Origin: Xanthomonas arboricola
GTDB lineage: Bacteria; Pseudomonadota; Gammaproteobacteria; Xanthomonadales; Xanthomonadaceae
Assembly (NCBI RefSeq): GCF_002940665.1
Contig: NZ_MIGY01000002.1
Location: forward strand, 1,200,683 to 1,264,682
DNA: 64,000 bases
Reading direction: 5' to 3'
Part shown: piece by piece, positions 60,284-64,000 of the stretch
Position numbering within the stretch: the stretch's first letter is position 1
How the letters are laid out: every line of letters starts with the position of its first letter
Notes under the pieces: model-generated
What the model was told of the DNA's origin: nothing
Database searches by the model: none
The model's input: the letters and a program-made list of their open reading frames with translations, nothing else
Position numbers and translations under genes: made by a program

Positions 60284-61843
60284 TCATTGCGCGGCGCCGC
60301 GCATCAGCGCGTGGTAGGCGATGAAGCCGGTAGCCGGCAGCGCGCGCGAGAACAGCCAGCCCTGGGCCAGATCCACGCCGTGTGCACGCAGATAGTCCAG
60401 CTGCTCCTGTCGTTCCACGCCTTCGGCAATGGTGCGCAACTGCAGCGTCTTGGCCATGTCGATGATGTGCGAGGTCACCGCGCTGGTGGCCGAGTGGGTG
60501 CCGATGGTGTCCACGAAGGACTTGTCGATCTTCAGTGCATCCAGGGGCAACCCCTGCAGGTACTGCAGGCTCGAATAGCCCGTGCCGAAGTCGTCGATTG
60601 ACACCGTGTGGCCGGCACCGCGCAGGTGGATGATGGTGGCGCGTGCCGCTTCGATGTCCATCAGGCTGCGTTCGGTCGCTTCCACCCACAACTGCCCGCT
60701 GTCCACGCTGGTGCCGTGCAGCGCCTGGGCAAGCACGGTTTGCACACGGCCGCTCTTGATGTCTTCGGCGGAGACATTGATAGCCACGTGCAGGGAGGGT
60801 TCGGTCGCCAGGGTGGGGCCGAGGTCGCGGATGACTTCAGCCACCACCAGATCGGTGATCGGCAGGATCAAGCCGCTTTCTTCGGCCAGCGGAATGAAGG
60901 CATCGGGCGGGATAAGCACGCCATCGGGTTGCTGCCAGCGCACCAGCGCCTCGGCACCGACGCAGGCGCCGGTGTCGAGTGCGATGATCGGCTGGTAATG
61001 CACGACGAACTCATTGCGCTGGACTGCAATTTCAAGCCGTGCCAGCGGCGACAATCGCCGCCGCGATATCCAGATCACCAGGCTGACCAACAGCAGGGCC
61101 AGCGCAGTGCCGACCGGTACCACTTGCAGCCGTGCGGCCGCCAGCGGCCCGCGTAGATACGCTATGGGCTCGGTGACGACCGCGGCCCAGTCGCCGCGGC
61201 GGTCGCGGCCGGACAGTGCTTGGGCATCTGCGCCGGTGCCGGATGCATCGGCCGGCGGTGCGATCAGCAACTGCTCGGCGGCGGTGCCGGTACTGCTCAG
61301 TATCTGCCCGTCCGGCGTGCCGATCGCCAACTGCAGGCCGGGCGGCAGGTTGATGTCGGTCAGTGTGTTCGGATTGATCAGGACGTTGTAGTCCCGCAGC
61401 TGCAAGGCCATCAGCAGATGCTGCGGATTGGCCAGCGGGCGCAGCCGCGTGGTGACGGCAATGCCGCGCTTGACCACGAAATCGGCAGTGGTGTGTGCAA
61501 CGGCCTCGGGCGATGGCCCCCACGAGGTGCAGCGCAACCGGCCCTGCTGGATGTATCCCAGTTCGACGATGTAATGACTGGCCAGCACCAGTGCGCGCAT
61601 CTGCGCCAGATGCGATGGGGAGCAGGGCGGCAGCTGCGATGCGGCCATGCTCAATAGAGCGCCATGCGCCTCGTCGAAGGCGGTATCGGTGCGCCGGATC
61701 GACAGTGCCGCGAGCTGCGCGAGTTTGCTTTCCTCGCGGTCCAGCGCCAGCCGCCATGCCAAGTAGTAGGACAGGCTGATCGGAAGTGCTGCGCATAGCA
61801 GCACAAGCAACACGGTCACACTGATGATGCGTTGACGCTTCAC
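60284..61843 (-). CDS. c-di-GMP phosphodiesterase (CSS-motif and EAL domains)
   Basis: A 519-aa membrane protein with a span at residues 8-28, a periplasmic CSS-like sensor domain (about 35-240; Cys74 and Cys105, the second in RCTSWG, instead of the usual C-S-S), a second span (about 243-261) and a C-terminal EAL domain (about 265-515). All catalytic residues are seen: EAL in VGAEALVRW (298-300), N in INVSAEDI, E in EATERS, DDFGTGYSS, KIDKSF, and E in AEGVERQEQ. So it should hydrolyse c-di-GMP. CSS-domain redox control by thiols is known from PdeC; the variant motif could alter it. Confidence 0.9.
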   Translation of the reverse strand: MKRQRIISVTVLLVLLCAALPISLSYYLAWRLALDREESKLAQLAALSIRRTDTAFDEAHGALLSMAASQLPPCSPSHLAQMRALVLASHYIVELGYIQQGRLRCTSWGPSPEAVAHTTADFVVKRGIAVTTRLRPLANPQHLLMALQLRDYNVLINPNTLTDINLPPGLQLAIGTPDGQILSSTGTAAEQLLIAPPADASGTGADAQALSGRDRRGDWAAVVTEPIAYLRGPLAAARLQVVPVGTALALLLVSLVIWISRRRLSPLARLEIAVQRNEFVVHYQPIIALDTGACVGAEALVRWQQPDGVLIPPDAFIPLAEESGLILPITDLVVAEVIRDLGPTLATEPSLHVAINVSAEDIKSGRVQTVLAQALHGTSVDSGQLWVEATERSLMDIEAARATIIHLRGAGHTVSIDDFGTGYSSLQYLQGLPLDALKIDKSFVDTIGTHSATSAVTSHIIDMAKTLQLRTIAEGVERQEQLDYLRAHGVDLAQGWLFSRALPATGFIAYHALMRGAAQ

Positions 61844-62225
61844 CTCACCACCCGCATCTGCGTGGAGGCGAGCTTACGCACAACAGCCCGAGCAGCGCAG
61901 CGCTGGCGCGCAGCGCCCTATGAACGGCACGGCGCACCTGCGCCGCATCCGGAGGTGCCGCACGAAGACGGTGGAGACGGTGACGGTGGACGGGTGAGGT
62001 TGCACGTCGCGAATGTACGACAGACACATGGGTTGCGCGCGTCCGGGGAGCGAAGCGGATGTGATTTTCTGCAGATGACAGTGGCGGGGACGTGGCAATC
62101 GGCCTCGTCAATGGATTCACGCGCCCGCACAAGGCGGCGCGCTAGGGTCGGGCCGTCTGTGCTCCCACGCGGGAGCCGCGGCGCCACCCGGCTCCGTGCA
62201 AGGCACTCTCTCTGGAGGAATCACC
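61844..62225. other. Divergent intergenic region, EAL gene / 58-aa gene
   Basis: About 380 bases. GGAGACGGTGACGGTGGACG repeats (about 61972) recall the direct repeats at 31505. Promoters of the EAL gene and the small protein should be here. No gene recognised. Confidence 0.35.
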
Positions 62226-62402
62226 ATGACAACGCAGAAAGAACGCGTCGGCGGCACCGATGCAGTGCCGATCTTCAAGATGCAGGAAACCACCCGCGAT
62301 GGCGAGCTGACCAAGTATGTGGTCGGGGACACCGGGGTCGCCTTCGACAGTCTGGAGGGCGCGCAGGCTGCGGCCAAGGATCTGGGCGCCCTCAACGGTT
62401 GA
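62226..62402 (+). CDS. Small protein of unknown function (58 aa)
   Basis: A 58-aa soluble protein, MTTQKERVGGTDAVPIFKMQ at the start, with a strong ribosome site (GGAGG, six bases before the ATG). Contains YVVGDTGVAFDSLEGAQAAAKDLGALNG. No domain recognised. Good composition and ribosome site make it a real gene. It is next to a hairpin-rich repeat. Confidence 0.72.
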   Translation: MTTQKERVGGTDAVPIFKMQETTRDGELTKYVVGDTGVAFDSLEGAQAAAKDLGALNG

Positions 62403-62455
62403 GTCGGCCTGCAATCCGGTCGCCAGTCGTCCATTACCAGATAGGCCAGGGTTGG

Positions 62456-62715
62456 TCGTCGAGGGCGTGATGCTCTCACCGCGTGCGGGACACGCCGCGC
62501 ATCGTCCGTGGAAGCTCCGTGGCGGCATCCATGCCGTCGAGGGTCCGGCAACCGGTAAGGGCGCCGCACCAGCAAGTTGTCGGCTGCCCACCATTGCAGG
62601 ACCTTATGCGGCATGGATGCCGCACAAGGTCCTGCAATGACGTAGTTGCGCCGTGTCCCGCGACGGTAGGCGGGCGGCAAGGGCACTGCGACCAAGCCAC
62701 AGCTCAGCCGCTCTA
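62456..62715. repeat. Hairpin-rich intergenic repeat, related to 21817-22470
   Basis: Copies of the modules at 21.8-22.4 kb: GACACGCCGCGCATCGTCCG, a short GGCGGCATCCATGCCGTC dyad, GGTCCGGCAACCGGTAAGGG, then a long hairpin at 62592-62639 with arms CATTGCAGGACCTTATGCG and CGCACAAGGTCCTGCAATG around GGCATGGATGCC, then GGTAGGCGGGCGGCAAGGGC. Mostly non-coding. Confidence 0.75.
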
Positions 62716-62843
62716 GCGTTGGTCTAGCTCTACAGCTGATCGATCGTTGCAACCAGTTCCCTGGAGATACAAGACCTTCGCTGGTCGAAGGTGCGGGTTC
62801 TCGCCGGAGTGGTGCAGCCTGCCTCGTCGGCTCGGCACAAAAA

Positions 62844-63353
62844 TCAGGGAAGTGGCTGCTCCGTCAGTCGCCCGGTGTGCGGGGTGTGGATCAGCGGGGC
62901 CAGATCGAAGCCCTGTTCGCGCGCATGCGCCAGATAGGCCTGGGTGATGTTTTCGTCCAGCTGCGGCAGCCTTGCCAGCAGCCACAGGTACTTGCGGTCG
63001 GGGCCGCCGACCAGCGCGGCGGTGTAGTCCGCATCGATGCGCATCACCCAGTAATCGCCTTTGGTGAAAGGAATCCAGCGCAGGCCTTCGGGCAGGAAGG
63101 TGACCTCCAGTCGCGCGTTGCTGTCATCGATGGCGCGCGCCTCGCCGATTGCTTCTTTCAACTCGCCCTCGGCGGCCAGGCAGCGGTTCTGTACCCGCAC
63201 CGTGCCATCGTCCTGCAGCGAATAGTGCGCCGACACATCGGTGCAATCGGCATCTTCGAAGCGAATCGGCAGCCGTGCGATTTCGTACCAGGTGCCCAGA
63301 TAGCGATTCAGGTCCAGGGACGGGACGGTGACTAGGTCGGGAAGTCGGCTCAT
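62844..63353 (-). CDS. blc: Lipocalin (Blc-like) without signal peptide
   Basis: A 169-aa lipocalin from ATG at 63353. The family signature GTWYEIARLP is at residues 19-28, followed by the Blc-like pattern SAHYSLQDDGTVRVQNRCLA, FLPEGLRWIPFTKGDYWVMRIDADYTAALVGGPDRKYLWLLARLP. E. coli Blc is an outer-membrane lipoprotein that binds lysophospholipids. Here no lipobox or signal peptide precedes the fold at the chosen start; a 62-residue in-frame upstream extension has no signal character. So it may be cytosolic, or its start may be misjudged. Confidence 0.88.
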   Translation of the reverse strand: MSRLPDLVTVPSLDLNRYLGTWYEIARLPIRFEDADCTDVSAHYSLQDDGTVRVQNRCLAAEGELKEAIGEARAIDDSNARLEVTFLPEGLRWIPFTKGDYWVMRIDADYTAALVGGPDRKYLWLLARLPQLDENITQAYLAHAREQGFDLAPLIHTPHTGRLTEQPLP

Positions 63354-63634
63354 GGCGGCCTCTGCGCAGTGGTGTGGCGGACGTTGTACGTGCATCGCCA
63401 TGAAATGGATGTTGCGACGCTGAAGAGAGCGTGTGGACGTACCGGCAAATGCTGTGCTGCCCGATAGCGGCAAGCGCACGCGTTTTGCCGCCGAGCCAGT
63501 AGCGGACAGCCGGGCGATGGATGAAGCGGGTGACCGCACGGTGTCCCGAACTCCTTAGCGTCCTAACGGAACGGCGCGGCATCGTTGTACGGCGGACGAA
63601 TGCCGTCGCGTCGACGCGCTTGGATCAGGCGCTG

Positions 63635-64000
63635 CTATGCCGCGCTTGCCGTACCCATGGCACGATCCAGTTTGCGGTAGCCGATGGCCTCGGTCAGATG
63701 CCCGGTGGCAATGGCTGCACTGTCGTCGAGATCGGCAATGGTGCGGGCCACGCGCAGGATGCGATGCATCGAGCGCGCGGACAGCTGCAGATGTTCGATG
63801 GCGCGTTCCAGCAGCACCTGATCGTCGCCCTGCAGGCGACAGTGGTGATCGGTCTGAGCCTGATCCAGTTGTGCATTGGGTGCACCGGCACGCGCGAGTT
63901 GCCGTCGGCGCGCGGCGACCACGCGCGTACGCATGCTGACGCTGTTTTCGCCGACTTCACCGCTGCGCAAGGCTTGCGGGGGCAGTCGCGGTACTTCGAC
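63635..64000 (-). CDS. comM: ComM-like Mg-chelatase ATPase, C-terminal part (partial)
   Basis: The frame enters at the right window edge, so only the last 121 codons are seen. The visible part matches the C-terminal end of ComM/YifB: VEVPRLPPQALRSGEVGENS, VSMRTRVVAARRRQLARAG, then the arginine-finger/AAA lid ARSMHRILRVARTIADLDDSAAIATGHLTEAIGYRKLDR. ComM is a branch-migration helicase promoting integration of transformed DNA in naturally competent bacteria. It is convergent with nothing visible; the gene ends 282 bp from the lipocalin start. Confidence 0.9.
   Translation of the reverse strand, partial: VEVPRLPPQALRSGEVGENSVSMRTRVVAARRRQLARAGAPNAQLDQAQTDHHCRLQGDDQVLLERAIEHLQLSARSMHRILRVARTIADLDDSAAIATGHLTEAIGYRKLDRAMGTASAA

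Overview
The window is GC-rich, single-chromosome DNA whose gene content and protein sequences fit a Xanthomonas (gammaproteobacteria, Lysobacterales). Pointers are a PhoPQ pair, the katB-ankB-like ankyrin gene, a DUF1800/DUF1501 pair, tandem entericidins, a FabR/ferredoxin-reductase/desaturase divergon and many short intergenic repeats rich in GATTCCC. The genus call is inference from protein resemblance; no 16S gene is present. About 67 protein genes and one tRNA gene (Thr, anticodon TGT) can be supported. There is no insertion sequence, prophage or CRISPR array.

Layout. 0-9 kb: end of a possible catalase gene, an exported ankyrin protein, tRNA-dihydrouridine synthase, a small exported protein with phoP-phoQ, and a secreted DUF1800/DUF1501 pair. 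9-13 kb: MtfA-type peptidase, birA-coaX-SPOR gene, tRNA-Thr. 13-17 kb: thymidylate kinase, then a four-gene Roadblock/Roadblock/unknown/Ras-like GTPase operon. 17-24 kb: arginase, two entericidin lipoproteins, CsbD, TrpRS, a metallo-beta-lactamase-fold hydrolase, a hairpin-rich repeat region and an M28 peptidase. 24-28 kb: Rap1a/Tai-like protein, two EamA-type transporters, a lipoprotein hydrolase. 28-35 kb: an ABC efflux system (two permeases, ATPase, adaptor) divergent from a DesK/DesR-like two-component pair, with a perfect palindrome between them. 35-41 kb: ThuA-like protein, then a catalase-family peroxidase/cytochrome b561 operon divergent from an ECF sigma/anti-sigma operon, with two matching ECF-type promoters. 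39.6-43 kb: M17 aminopeptidase, HAD hydrolase, AI-2E-family permease. 43-48.5 kb: a YqjD/YqjE-like stress operon, HtrA protease, a histone H1-like protein, a DUF3313 lipoprotein. 48.5-53.5 kb: a second two-component pair, a TIGR01777 epimerase with an in-frame 42-bp duplication, small stress proteins. 53.6-60 kb: DUF3182 plus hydrolase, a glycine-zipper protein with a duplicated domain, and the fabR/desaturase divergon. 60-64 kb: an EAL phosphodiesterase, a 58-aa protein, another hairpin repeat, a lipocalin, and the 3' end of comM.

Themes. The window is mostly chromosomal core and envelope/stress functions: four regulator systems (PhoPQ, a DesKR-like pair, an OmpR-type pair, an ECF/anti-sigma pair), membrane-lipid desaturation under FabR, and many small envelope stress proteins. 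The most distinctive units are the conservon-like GTPase operon (14.5-16.9 kb), the ECF regulon with mirror-image promoters (37.0-39.6 kb), the palindrome in the efflux/two-component divergon, and the 42-bp in-frame duplication in the epimerase gene.

Several starts were moved downstream of the longest reading frame on Shine-Dalgarno, signal-peptide or family-length grounds; each entry says so.
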